From Dentipellis sp. KUC8613 (Eukaryota > Basidiomycota > Agaricomycetes > Russulales > Hericiaceae): a stretch of 64,000 nt of DNA. Location: positions 62,001-126,000 of the forward strand of contig NSJX01000055.1 of the NCBI GenBank assembly GCA_002286715.1, given 5' to 3'. The notes beneath the pieces were generated by a model that was given only the letters and a program-made list of their open reading frames with translations, searched no databases and had not been told where the DNA came from. A program made the translations under genes and the position numbers. Each line of letters opens with the position of its first letter. Positions within the stretch are counted from its first letter, which is position 1. Shown here piece after piece: positions 46,876-58,719 of the stretch.

Positions 46876-49184
46876 ATGCTGCACACCGCGACGCTCGCGC
46901 TGCCGCTGCTGGCCCTCGCCGCCTCCGTCGCGGCGCGTCTGCCCGACGGACGCCTGCACGCGAACATGCCGCCGCTGCCGGTGCTGAAGCCCTTCGCGCT
47001 GCCCGTCAACGAGCCGAAGCAGCACACGCGCACGGGCGCGCCGCTGCCGCCGCTGAACACGACGTACTACTTCGACCAGCTCATTGACCACAACAACCCG
47101 GGCTTGGGCACGTTCAAGCAGCGGTATTGGCATACCTGGGAATACTATGAGCCCGGTGCGTCTCGGCCCCTCTTCTTCCACGTCTGAGGACTTATAGCCG
47201 CGCGTAGGTGGGCCTATCGTCTTGATGACCCCCGGCGAGGGCAACGCCGACGGTTCGTCGACAGCCACATTGCGCGTCTGCTGCACGCTAAATGACATCT
47301 GATCAGGCTACACCGGCTACCTCACGAACAGCACCATCAACGGGCGCATCGCGCAGCAGGAGAACGGCGCGACCATCGTCATCGAGCACCGCTACTACGG
47401 CCTCTCGAACCCGTACCCCGACCTGACCGTCGCGAGCCTCAAGTACCACACGATCCAGCAGGCCATCGACGACCTCGTGTACTTCGCGAACACCGTCAAG
47501 CTGCCCATGCCGGGCGGCGATAAGGTCGCGCCCGGGCAGGCGCCTTGGGTTCTGATTGGAGGGAGCTACTCTGGTGGGTCGCCTTTCGCCGTCGCGTGAT
47601 GCGTCTTGCCGACATTCTTGCGGGAACTCTCAGGTGCTCTGACGGCTTGGACGAAAATCAAGTACGCAGATCGTCGTGCTGTTGTGCGCTGTTGCTGATT
47701 GTAGGGATAGCAAACCGGACACGTTCTGGGCGGGGTACGCGTCGTCGGCGGTCGTGGAGAGCATCACGTGCGTACGCGTCCGCGTCTGGCACATGACATC
47801 AGACTCACCTCCAGTCCCCGTCGCAGCGACTTCTGGCAGTATTTCGACCCGATCCGGCAGTTCATGCCCAAGAACTGCTCCGCTGACGTCCAGGCGGTGA
47901 TTCAGCACTGGGACGCAGTCTACGCGTCGGGCAACACCTCCGCGTTCGATGCGCTCAAGGACCAGTTCGGCATGTCCGATGTCGTGCATCCGGACGACGT
48001 GACTGGCGCGCGTACGTTTCTTCTGTATCTGTTTATTTCGACTCTGGTTGCGGGGTGCTTATCTTTGTTTAAGTGAGGAACAATTTGTGGGATTGGCAGA
48101 GTCTGTCGCCCACGACGGGTTACAACCAGCTGTTCTGGCAGTTCTGCGATGCCCTTGAAGTCAAGGACGGCAAGAGCGCGACCGCAGCAGGCTGGGGGGT
48201 CGATCATGCACTGGCAGCATGGGGCACGTACTTTAAGAACACGTATCTGCCGCAGTGTCAGTTCCTTTCTCGCCCGAAAGCATTGTTATTGTTCTGATTC
48301 CATGCTCTCTTGAAGTATGCGGCGGCCTGGACGCCGAGTAAGTGCATCCTTCAATTTGTCTTTGCTCTTGAGGAGTATACATGTCTGATCCCGTAAATCA
48401 GGACCTGTGTTGGCACATACGACGCCAGTCAAAGCCAGTGGACCAGCACCGCAGTCGACGACGCCAACCGGTCGTGGTACTGGATTGTGTACGTTCAGCT
48501 CAATTACTGTGAAACCAACGGAGTTTACTCATTTTTTGTACGTTCAGCTGCAACGAAGTCGGCTGGTTCCAAGACGCCGCGCCCGTAGGCACACCGTCCC
48601 TCGTATCACAGCTCCTGCAACCCAGCGGGGACGAGGCGAGTCTTCGCCACTGGTCCTGCCATACGTCGCGTTCTGACAGATTGACGGCCTGCACAGAGAC
48701 AATGCGTGATGATGTTCCCCGAGGCGTTCAGCTCGCCGCCCGTCCCGAACGTTGCGAAGACCAACCGCGCATACGGCGGCTGGAACTCCAAGTCCCAGCG
48801 GCTCTTCTACGCGAACGGCCAACGTGCGTCCCTGTCCCTTTCCCCACCTTGCTCCCCCCTTGTCTACTGTCCTGTCCCTTGTCTTGTCCCCTGCCCCATA
48901 TCACGCTCATACTAATTCCCTCTTCCGGCAACCGTCATGCAGGCGACCCCTGGCGCGACGCGACCGTCTCCGCGGACAACCACACGGTCGCCGGCACGCC
49001 GAGCCAGCCGATCGCCGTCGGCGACGGCTTCCACTGCTCGGACCTCAAGACCGCCGCCGCGCAGGTCGACCCGACGATCGCGAAGGTGCAGACCGCCGCG
49101 CTCGCGTACATGAAGACGTGGCTCGCGGAGTGGAAGCCGACGGCGCCGGCGCACCACCATTTTAAGCGCGAGGACTTTGACTAG
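46876..49184 (+). CDS. Secreted S28 serine peptidase (prolyl carboxy/endopeptidase), copy 1
   Basis: Extracellular serine peptidase of MEROPS family S28, 538 aa, which cleaves after proline. Exons: 46876-47155, 47208-47252, 47307-47573, 47634-47661, 47705-47767, 47827-48011, 48074-48256, 48316-48337, 48402-48488, 48548-48635, 48697-48823, 48943-49184. The signal peptide is MLHTATLALPLLALAASVAA. Motifs: YYFDQLIDHNNPGLGTFKQR, GGPIVLMTPGEGNADG, IEHRYYGLSNPYPDL, the nucleophile in GGSYSG (Ser195), the Asp region ANGQRDPWRDATVSADNHT and the His region GDGFHCSDL. Several N-x-S/T sites suggest glycosylation. Exon 10 ends in a GC donor (GAG|GCGAGT). Intron 3 cuts the Gly codon just after the active-site serine and is absent from copy 2. 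It lies in tandem with copy 2. Confidence 0.93.
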
Positions 49185-50125
49185 GTGCCAAGCTGGGAGG
49201 TGGAGGTGGAGAGGGTGATGGTGATTTCGGTTTGCGTTTGGTTTGTTTTTGTTTGTTATTTGTTTATTTAATGGTGCGATACCTGGCTTGGTTGTGTGCG
49301 GCGTCGGCGTCAGGGACTGCGGTGTCCTGTTAGACGTAGACGGGTCTGCTCTGGTACGTCCTGGACCTTTCTTCATGTCGTTTCTTGACATTTGCGGTGG
49401 CTGATTGGCCTGGATGTTACGGAATTTGACCCTCAGTTGAAAATCAGCATGCCTCGAACGGCGAGTGACATGGGAGCAAATTGATCCAGGCAGTTTTCGT
49501 GCCCAAATCATGGTACTGATGGATCAGTCGTTTTTTTTTGACAGTGACACAGATCGTCGAGGTCAGACCAGACCAGACCGCAGATCTCTGACCACATGCC
49601 GCTCCGGCGACCAAATTATACAGCACAACCATAAAATATCCACCCACATCTCCCCGTCTCGTTCGCAGATATCGATATTCAGCAAGGCGACGGCGGCCAT
49701 GCTCACACGAGCCCGGCGCGCCGTCGAGCCCAGCATGATGCATGATGCACGAACAATATTCACACGCGTGCAGCACGCACCGATAAGCGCAGCATGACAC
49801 GGTCAGCTGTCCCAATCAGGGTCGCCGCCACTGGGAACCTCGAGGCGCCGCGTCGACGCGCACCGTGCTCGCGAGGCACGCCGCTATTCTTGCGGACGCG
49901 GACACGTCATGTTATCGCCGCACCGCCGCGGCGAAGCGCGAGCGGGGCCACACGGTCGAGGGTATCTGCACTCTCGTACGTAGGGACAGCTAATTAATTC
50001 ATGTTGGCGCGCCTATATAAAGCCTCCTGCGCGCGCGAGGTGTGTGCTGTGGTGCATCTGCTCGCCAGAAACACACCACACACTCGCTTTGCGCACTCCG
50101 AGAGCGAGGCCATCGTAACCCCCCG
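49185..50125. other. Interval between the tandem S28 genes
   Basis: 3' flank of copy 1 and promoter of copy 2, with its TATA box at 50014. No other feature was supported. Confidence 0.6.
50014..50021 (+). promoter_or_regulatory. TATA box of S28 peptidase gene 2
   Basis: TATATAAA, 105 nt before the start codon at 50126. Confidence 0.6.
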
Positions 50126-52394
50126 ATGTTTTTATCCGCGCTCATCCCCCTCCTCGTGCTCATGCTCGCGCTCGCGGGCCCCGCGCGCGGCAGGCTGTCC
50201 GACGGGCGGCTCACCGGGAACATGGCCCCGCCGCCCATCGCGAAGAAGGTACAACTGCGCGACGACGGGGCGCGCCACCACTCGAGGACGGGCGCGGCGC
50301 TGCCGCCGCTCGGCACGGTGTATACCTTTGAGCAGCTCATTGACCATGGTAACCCGCGGCTGGGGACGTTTGCGCAGAGGTACTGGGTCGATTGGGAGTT
50401 TTATGAGGCTGGTAAGTGGTGGTTGTTGGTCCTTGGGGTGAGGGTGGTGGACTGATGGTGTTTTGCAGGCGGCCCGATTGTGCTGTTCACGCCGGGCGAG
50501 GAGAACGCGGAAGGTGGGTCCTGGCAGAGTTATACTGCTACAGCACCATGCCGACTCACTATTGAATAATTTCACACCTTGCTCCGGATGCACCTCCAGA
50601 GTACATCGGCTACCTCACGAACGAAACGATCTCCGGCGTCATCGCGCAGCAGCAGTCCGGCGCGTCCATCGTGCTCGAGCACCGGTACTACGGCCTGTCG
50701 AACCCGTATCCGGACCTGAGCGTCAAGAGCCTGCAGTTCCACACGATCCAGCAGGCGATCGACGACCTCGTCTATTTTGCGGACACCGTGCAGCTGCCGT
50801 TTTCGGACAAGGTGACGCCCGCAGAGGCGCCGTGGGTGTTGGTCGGGGGGAGTTATTCGGGCGCTCTGACGGCGTGGACGAAGGTCAAGTGAGTCGTGGT
50901 CGTTCGTCGCTCGCCCGTCGCCACAATGCCAGTGGGACGTTCAAGCTGACTCGCGATGTGTGCAGCAAACCCGACACGTTCTGGGCCGGCTGGGCCTCGT
51001 CCGCCGTCGTCGAAAGCATCACGTACGTCGCGCTCGTCTTGCACTGCTGGCAGCACTGGCGCCGCTGACGCCGGATCCGATTTCGCTGGCAGCGACTTCT
51101 GGGAATACTTCGACCCCATCCGGCAGTTCATGCCGCAGAACTGCTCCGCCGACGTCCAGGCCGTGGTCGCGCACTTCGACGCGGTGTTCGCGTCTGGCAA
51201 CGCGTCCGCGTTCGGTGCGCTCAAGGCGGAGTTCGGCATGGCGGACGTGGTGCATCCGGACGATGTTACTGGTGCTTGTGAGTTCTTCCACTCGCATATT
51301 GGAGCTTAAGCTTGGTATCGTGCTGATGGACTGCTGGGACTTGGGCTAGTGAGGAACAACCTGTGGGACTGGCAGAGCCTGTCGCCGGTCAGCGGTGCGG
51401 GCGCGCTGTTCTGGCAGTTCTGCGATGCGCTGGAGGTCAAGGATGGGGTGAATGCGCCCGCGAGCGGCTGGGGCGTCGACCATGCCGTCAGTGCGTGGGG
51501 CTCGTACTTCAAGGATACGTACCTGGATATACGTGAGTAGCATCTACGGACGGTATCGCTTGTGAGCATGGTCAACAGTGAAGTGCTGACACGGTTGTGG
51601 CAGTCTGTGGCGGTCAGGACGCGGAGTGAGTGCACGTGAATTCGCGCAGGATGAGTGTTCTGTTCTGTTCTGACTGACCTCCGCAGGACTTGTCTCGGGA
51701 CGTACAACGCGAGCCAGTCGTTCTGGACCAACATCACCATCGACGACGCGAACCGGTCTTGGGAATGGATCGTGTAAGTATCTCAAAAATCCACAGTGTT
51801 CTGACATCCCCTGATCACCTCTCCGAGTGCAGCTGTAACGAAGTGGGCTTCTTCCAAGATTCAGCCCCGGTGGGCACGCCGTCGCTCGTCTCGAGGATCG
51901 TGCTTCCAAGCGGAGACGAGGTACGTTTATCGTACCGACTTCTCCGCCATTTACGAATCAAAAATGCACGTACGTACGTATAGAGACAATGCGAGATGAT
52001 GTTCCCCGAAGCGTTCAGCTCTCCCGCCGTCCCAAACGTCGGCAAGACCAACAAGGCCTACGGCGGCTGGAGCGCGCACGCCGAGCGGCTCTTCTACGCC
52101 AACGGCCTCCGTGCGTCTTTCCTCTTCTGCCTCCAACTATATCTACATATCACCTGACAAAAATTTTCAGGCGACCCCTGGCGCGACGCGACGGTGTCCG
52201 CCGACAACCACACGATGAAGAGCACCCCGAGCCAGCCTATCACGGAGAGCGACGGATTCCATGCGGGGGATTTGATCATTAGCTTCGGGACTGCGGATGC
52301 GACGGTGGCGAAGGTGCAGCAGCAGGGTTTGGATTATATCAAGGGGTGGTTGGCGGAGTGGAAACCTGCGGGTCATCGTCGTAGGGAGGATTGA
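50126..52394 (+). CDS. Secreted S28 serine peptidase, copy 2
   Basis: Tandem paralog of copy 1, 530 aa, with the same predicted extracellular proline-specific activity. Exons: 50126-50411, 50469-50513, 50600-50888, 50966-51022, 51093-51277, 51350-51532, 51604-51625, 51687-51773, 51833-51920, 51984-52110, 52171-52394. The signal peptide is MFLSALIPLLVLMLALAGPA; a 28-codon longer frame upstream would spoil it. Motifs: GGPIVLFTPGEENAEEYIGY, LEHRYYGLSNPYPDL, GGSYSGALTAWTKV (Ser195), ANGLRDPWRDATVSADNHT, SDGFHAGDL. Exon lengths from exon 5 on equal those of copy 1 (185, 183, 22, 87, 88, 127), showing recent shared ancestry. The intron beside the active site is missing here, and exon 9 uses a normal GT donor where copy 1 uses GC. 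Confidence 0.93.
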
Positions 52395-52905
52395 GAGGTT
52401 TATTACTGAATTAGATATGGGTAGTTGTACAGAGGGGATGAATGAATGTTAACGTCTGAGTAGCTTGCGCGGGTGGAAGAAAGATAGAAAATGTCTGAGG
52501 AACGAAGACAAAGTAATCTCCCACTGGTACGGCACATAACATAGAAGATGTATTATCTAGCACGATAAAACGCACCTTTTATTCGCTGTTTTTCGCTGGA
52601 AGTGCTGTCGTTCCCTTTTCCTGCAGAAGTCCACAAGTCAGTAAATCTACTTTTCTGTCGCCTCTCTCGATAAGATCCAGAGTCAAAGAAGTGGCATTGA
52701 CGCCGTGCGCTGCAGCGTAGTGGTGGGAGGACGCAAGACGCTGGAGCAGTGGCTGAAGCCGAAAATCTTAAGCAGATTTGTTTACAAGTCACAGCTTGAG
52801 CTCTGCCCCTCTTGCTCCCTCCTCCCTTCGCCTCTCGCCGTTGCTGCACGGCTCGATCTCTCCGATACCGCCTCCACTAGACACACTCCCCTTAACGAAC
52901 TGATC
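52395..52905. other. Interval between S28 copy 2 and SUP35
   Basis: 3' flank of the peptidase and upstream region of SUP35; the stretch just before the start is pyrimidine-rich. No gene was seen. Confidence 0.6.
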
Positions 52906-55030
52906 ATGAGCAAACTGAACGCAGGCGCCTTCGAATTCGTGCCGGGCAGGGCCTTCCGCGTGCCCCAGCCCGCACAGCAGCCCGCACAACCACCCCTGCA
53001 GCCCGTCGAGCGCGTCGAGACGGAGGCCCCCGCGCCCGCACCGACGATCAGCCTGAACATCGGCGGGTCGAAGCCGACACCGCCGCCCGCGCCCGCCGCC
53101 GCACCCGCCCCGACGTCCGCGCCCGCACCTGCGCCCGCCCCGGCGCAGGCAGCGCCAAAAGCCCCCACCAAGACGACGGCAAACGTTTCGTCTGCGGCGG
53201 CCTCATCGGCGCCATCTGCGCGGACATCCGGCGCATCCTCGCCCGCGCCCGCGTCCAAGACGTTCACGCTCGAGAAGGCGAAGACGGACACGGCGGCGAT
53301 CGCGCAGGAGGTGCAGAACGTCGCGGACGAGGCGGTGCTGCAGGATCTGTTTGGCGATGGTGCGTGCTGCCCGATATCTGGCGTGCCGCCGTGCTCACTC
53401 GCGCCGCATCGCAGTCAAGGAGCACCTCAACATCGTCTTCATCGGGCACGTCGATGCGGGCAAAAGCACGATGGGCGGCAACATCCTCTACGTCACGGGC
53501 ATGGTCGACAAGCGGACCATGGAAAAGTACGAAAAGGAGGCCAAGGATGCCGGCCGAGAGAGCTGGTACCTCTCCTGGGCGCTCGACTCGACGCCGCAGG
53601 AGCGCCTCAAGGGCAAGACCGTCGAGGTCGGCCGCGGGTACTTCGAGACGCCGCAGCGGCGGTACACGATCCTCGACGCGCCGGGCCACAAGACGTTCGT
53701 GCCGTCGATGATCTCGGGCGCGGCGCAGGCGGACGTCGCGGTGCTCGTCATCTCCGCGCGCAAGGGCGAGTTCGAGACCGGGTTCGAGAAGGGCGGCCAG
53801 ACGCGCGAGCACATCATGCTCGTCAAGACCGCCGGCGTCAACAAGGTCGTCGTCGTCATCAACAAAATGGACGACTCCACCGTCGAGTGGTCCCAGGCGC
53901 GCTACAACGAGATCAAGGACAAGCTCGCGCCGTTCGTCCGCCAGGCCGGCTTCAACCCCAAGACCGACGTCGCGTGGCTGCCCATCTCTGCGTACACCGG
54001 TGCCAACCTCAAAGATCGCGTCGCCAAGTCTGTATGCTCGTGGTGGGAGTGAGTATCCCATGATCCCTCGGTTCTGCGCGCGCCATCTCACCCGCAGCCA
54101 CAGCGGCCCGTCTCTCCTCGAGTACCTCGACAACATGCCCATGATCGACCGCAAGCTGAATGCGCCCGTCATGATGCCCATCTCCGAGAAATACAAGGAC
54201 CTCGGCACGATCGCCGTCGGCAAGATCGAGTCGGGGCACATCCGCAAGGGCGACACGCTGCTGCTCATGCCGAACAAGGTCACCGTCGAGGTCGCCGCGA
54301 TCTACAACGAGATGGAGGACGAGGTGAACATGTCCATGTCCGGCGACAACGTGCGCATCCGCCTCCGCGGCGTCGACGACGAGGACATCAGCCCCGGCTT
54401 CGTGCTCACCAGCCCCGGCAAGCCTGTGCATGCCGTGCGCCAGTTCGAGGCGCAGCTGGCCATTCTTGAACACAAGAACATCATCTGTGCCGGCTACTCG
54501 GCCGTCATGCATGTGCACACGCTCGCTGAGGAGGTCACGCTTTCGGTAGGTCTTGAACAATCTGCCATGGGGATGGCGGCGGTTCTGACTGGGCGACGAC
54601 AGGCCCTGCTGCATTACTTCGACAAGGCGACCGGCCGCAAGTCGAAGAAGCCCCCGCAATTTGCCAAGCGAGGTGAGCGTTGTGCTTCAGAGTGTCTTTC
54701 AAATTTGACATCGCGCACAGGGCAGCGCATCGTCGCGCTCATCGAGACCGCCGCCCCGATCTGTGTCGAGCGCTTCTCAGATTATCCCCAGCTCGGCCGC
54801 TTTACCCTCCGTGACGAAGGTACGTGTCGATTCCTTATCCTATCGCCTCATGTTTGATCAACATTTGTTCGCAGGCAAGACAATTGCCATTGGAAAGGTA
54901 CGCCCTGCCCCCTCGCCCAACGCTCGCGACATCCACATCTAACATGCTCTCGCAGGTGACCAAGCTCATCGAAGGCCCCACGGACGAGCTCGCGGACGGC
55001 GTCGCCAACATCGCCCTCAACAACGCCTAA
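52906..55030 (+). CDS. SUP35: Eukaryotic peptide chain release factor GTP-binding subunit eRF3
   Basis: Translational GTPase that works with eRF1 to end protein synthesis, 600 aa. Exons: 52906-53359, 53415-54048, 54098-54545, 54603-54672, 54721-54819, 54875-54897, 54956-55030. The N-terminal 130 residues are Pro/Ala-rich, not the Gln/Asn-rich prion domain of yeast. The N-terminal LNAGAFEFVPG resembles a PAM2 motif that binds poly(A)-binding protein. The G domain shows GHVDAGKST (G1), DAPGHKTF (G3), NKMD (G4) and PISAYTGANL. Beta-barrel domains follow (GPSLLEYLDNMPMIDRKLNA; GTIAVGKIESGHIRKGDTLL; EVTLSALLHYFDKATGRKSK; GQRIVALIETAAPICVERFS). The C-terminal exons are very short (23 nt, then 75 nt). 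All joins are in phase. Confidence 0.95.
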
Positions 55031-55954
55031 GTGCCCCTGTACATCTAACGAGGAGCGTGAAAGTGCGAGAAAGAAGATGTACCAGTGAATCTTGTGTAGC
55101 GCTTTATTATTAGATCCGCCGTCTTGCTATCGCGGCTGGTGGGAAATCCATATGTAGCCTTGGTTGTTGTTGGAATAAGGATCCCCCACCCCCACGATAT
55201 GTCAGTCCTGTTCGTGGTACGATGTTCTATGAGTAGATTCGCAGTGCTTCTGGTCGGGATTTGCTGCTCAGCGAGACGTCTGTCTATGTACATGTGCTAT
55301 AGCTAGCTAGTCGATGACCCTCGCTCTGTAACGCTTCTACCTGCCCACGAAGGGGACCGCAGATGCAAATCTACCCCGAGACTCAGACTACCGCGACGTG
55401 AATGTTTAAATTTGCAGGGGTAGCGGGAAGGTTGCGAGGATATGCAAAATAAAATGCACTCATTGCACCAATGTCAACTATGCATCAGCTGGGAGTCGAA
55501 CCCGGAGCTAGGCCAGTCAAGCGATCGTCTCTCTTGGGAAGACCCAATGTTACCGCTACACCACTAATGCTTGCGACGACATCTCTGTTGTACTTATACA
55601 TAGCCATGACCATTTAGCATGGTGAGGACATCTAAATCTAGTCACTAAGGTCAGTGCTGTGAGCCTCACGATCGGTGTGTTCACGTCGGCCAACAGTGAG
55701 GAGCGCCAATATTCTAGCCGTGCGATCCATGTCGGGTCGCAGGAGAGTACGTGGTGACATGCGGGTGACGACGGCGTAAGATATCTTCTGAAGGAACAAG
55801 AGTCGTATCTTAACGATACCGCCCGAATTACAAGTATCCTTCACAGATCTAATACACGTACTAGTATCTTCTCGTACTATGATACAATGTCCTTTTGGGA
55901 TGCAGGCTCACCCTGTCCAGCGCACGGGTTACAAGTCCGCGATACGTCAACCAC
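55031..55954. other. Interval with tRNA-Gly
   Basis: 3' flanks of SUP35 and of the convergent membrane-protein gene, with the tRNA-Gly gene between. Nothing else was seen. Confidence 0.6.
55481..55570 (-). tRNA. tRNA-Gly (CCC) with a 19-nt intron
   Basis: A 90-nt gene giving a 71-nt mature tRNA. The acceptor stem is GCATTAG/CTGATGC with discriminator A, and the T arm is CCGGGTTCGACTCCCAG. Taking out 55534-55516 (AGAGAGACGATCGCTTGAC) between positions 37 and 38 gives an anticodon stem GGGTC/GGCCT with two wobble pairs around loop TTCCCAT, anticodon CCC. The intron sits at the canonical place. No CCA is encoded. Confidence 0.8.
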
Positions 55955-57299
55955 CTACATGTCCCTAAGACATACATCACTCGGATTGTTCTTCTGTATC
56001 CTGGGATGCTCTTCGCCGGGAAAATGCTCCTCGGCTTCCGTCGAGATCTCGATAGCGACAGACTGCACCGGGAAGGTCGTCACCCCGATACTGTTTGCAC
56101 CCCACCCCCGCTGCAGCGTTCGACGCGCGTAGCCAAAGGATATGCGCGATTGCTCCTTGGACTGTCGCGTTATTGTGTTGACGTTGATCACTTGGGGGCC
56201 GGCGTTGTGGAATTTGACTTGAAGGATGAGGAGGCAGAAGAGGCAGGGCTGGACATGCGATCAATGCTGCGAGACGTTGTACGGAGACGGGCAACTTACC
56301 ACAAGAGGCGTTACGCTGTCCAGGACGATGTACTGGCCGTACGACTGGGCCAGATAGGATATGAGGTAGGCCATAAGACTGGCTGTGTACAATGCGCCAG
56401 TCTCGATGATGGCGACAAAGACGGGGAGCAGACTTCCGAGGCTGGCCCTATGGCTTCCTGTCGTGTAGATCTTGAAGGCGATAGCGGCTGCCAGGATGTT
56501 GCAGTCTTGAGCTGATAAGCATAGCTGCACAAGGACATTGACGTACCTGTGCAGTAAATGTTGGTGCTCATCATGAGCGTATCGTACGCCGTGATCCAAC
56601 GACTCAAATTGTTGAAATCCGGCCAGCTCCCGTGCGTGTGCGTCAGAGTCACGAGGACAAAACAGCCGGAAACTAACGGGACGAAATTGAGAGCCTTTAT
56701 TTCAAGCTAATCAGATTACGTACCTATGCCTGCGAGCATGATGACCGAGGGGATAGCAATTGCGCTGAGTCTACGGTTGTAGACCACAAAACAGCGCCAG
56801 ATCTGCATTGAGAGCCGATTTGATATGTGTAGAGTATTTTTACGAGGCTTGACTCACATTGACGCCGTCGCCGAGAAGCGACTGCAGGACGAGAACGGCG
56901 ACTTTCCCTATGAATACGGGATTTGACGGGTCGGTGAGATAATCCGCTGGAGAGACGCCAGAGGATAGAAGGAAGGCATCGAAGACACGAATGAGAGAGA
57001 GTATTACATGCTGATAGTGAGAGTGATTTTGAGAGGCATTCAACGCAAAAGTCGCTAGGTTGACTCACCACTGTCGCTGCTAAGAGCATAAGAAGGAGCA
57101 CTCCAAGCAGTCTGAAATCTGCTATCCCACCATCGGCCTTTGTACGGACGAATACTAGCGTCGTGACGATACTGGTCGTAATACAAATACCTATGCATGT
57201 TGAACATAAATATATCTCACATCTTCGACCACACGTACCATAAGTAATGCTCTCTACGAATAAAGCGATCAAAACGGCGCGATCAAGGGATATTCCCAT
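55955..57299 (-). CDS. Multi-pass membrane protein of basidiomycete DUF6534-like type
   Basis: Integral membrane protein, 348 aa, with about six or seven hydrophobic helices. It resembles the large DUF6534-like family of mushroom fungi, whose function is unknown. Exons: 57299-57239, 57190-57069, 57010-56858, 56802-56724, 56672-56547, 56511-56300, 56248-55955; all introns are GT-AG and in phase. Helices visible: AVLIALFVESITYG, FRLLGVLLLMLLAATVHVIL, KVAVLVLQSLLGDGVNIWRC, LSAIAIPSVIMLAGIVSGCF, DCNILAAAIAFKIY, LLPVFVAIIETGALYTASLM, and a final CLFCLLILQVKFHNAGPQVI. The C-terminal about 85 residues are polar and probably cytosolic. The signature I rely on is IWRCFVVYNRR plus FVAIIETGALYTASLMAYLI. 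A receptor-like role has been suggested from topology only. Confidence 0.8.
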
Positions 57300-58719
57300 T
57301 CTTGAAGACAGGAAGACGCCGTCTCAGGACTGAGAGGGATGGACGCTGCGCAGTGAAACGTCCTTCGGAAGAAGCTGGCCGTTATAAGAACATAAGAACG
57401 GATCTTGATTGATTAGAAGGCTTGACGTCTTTGATGAAACACTGCGGAGCGAGCGGTGCATGGCTACATGACGAGCCGAAACATAGTCTGCGTGACATTT
57501 GGGTGACTTGTACAAGGCACTAGCGTCCGAATTGGCAAAGGATGCTCCGGTTTGGTAGATGAAGGCCCCCAATGTAGTCAAAAGCAAAGCTTGTGTCGTC
57601 GTTAGCATGAAAGCAGAAAACGGGGTTTTGCTTACTTGGGGCGCACTGCTCTGGCACAGCTTGTCAGACAAACGCAGCAGCCAGCGTCTATTTGACCGCA
57701 GTATCCTGAATATCACTTGCGGTGATCCTGACATTTGATGAGACCTCTTCGGAATGCTGGCCTAGCCATAATACATTTAGTTGACGTCGATATCGATGCG
57801 CGCAGTTATCCCCATCACTAGAAAGGTAATGGAGGCGCTTCAAAAATTGGACGTGTGGGTCACATCCACTCATAGAAGCACCGTAGGATCCTCGACATTT
57901 ATGAAGCGAAATTTCTGTGACAAGCCGTCGCACGGACCTACAATCAGTGCCGTCCCTGGGAACGATGTGGGCAGGCCCACTCGTTGTCAAAGTGCGCGAT
58001 GACTAGCGGTCCCTACGCATCGAATTCAGATGATGTGCACAAGTAATCAAAAATAGAATACGTACGAAAGCCTGTAGTCACTCAAAACATCGAGTTGCAA
58101 GTCAGTGATGTAGTCTAGTCAGGCGACTTCAGGGAGACGACCGTGACGAAGCCGTACGCGTTGGCAGAGCTGGGAACTATTGGCCGCTACATGGGCTGCT
58201 TCTGAGTTATCTCCTACACAGAGGCGCTGCCGTCGACATGGATTGTGAAGACAGAAGGGGCTCACTGGAACTTGAACTTGAAGATAACCCGCATGCGTTC
58301 GAACCGAAGTTCAAAAGGCGCTGCCACCAACGCCAACGGGATACACGAGCGGGCGGCCCGAGCCGAGCCGAGTATCGGGCCGTAGGAAGTATGTAGTACT
58401 CAAGTTCTGACTGAGGTACTATCGTCACAAAATGACAATCGCATCGATGATCCGCAGATAATATTCATGTGCCAAAATAGTGGACACCCTGCCGTGTACA
58501 TAGAGATTTTCGACCCGGTAATTCAAGAGGTTCAGAGGCTCAACTTGGGCTCGACGGGACCACCGGAAAAGGGGAGATACAAAGCAGACATTCCATTGCA
58601 AATGAGTGAGTACACAACGATGCTATGCAGCCGGAGCCGGAAGAGACTGATACACCCGAGAAGATGGTATACAAACGAGAGACGATGCAAACATAAATAT
58701 GACCGCAGCCATACTTAAT
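57300..58719. other. Interval of 1.4 kb without a supported gene
   Basis: Minus-strand frames at 57734-57324 and 57990-57688 are open, but they show no domain and do not join convincingly. One contains a hydrophobic run (TQALLLTTLGAFIYQTGASF). It may be the relic of another membrane protein next to the intact one. Confidence 0.45.

Noticed and set aside
52906..53359. Prion-like domain at the eRF3 N-terminus
   Set aside because: The segment is Pro/Ala-rich and nearly free of the Gln/Asn/Tyr repeats that define the yeast prion domain.
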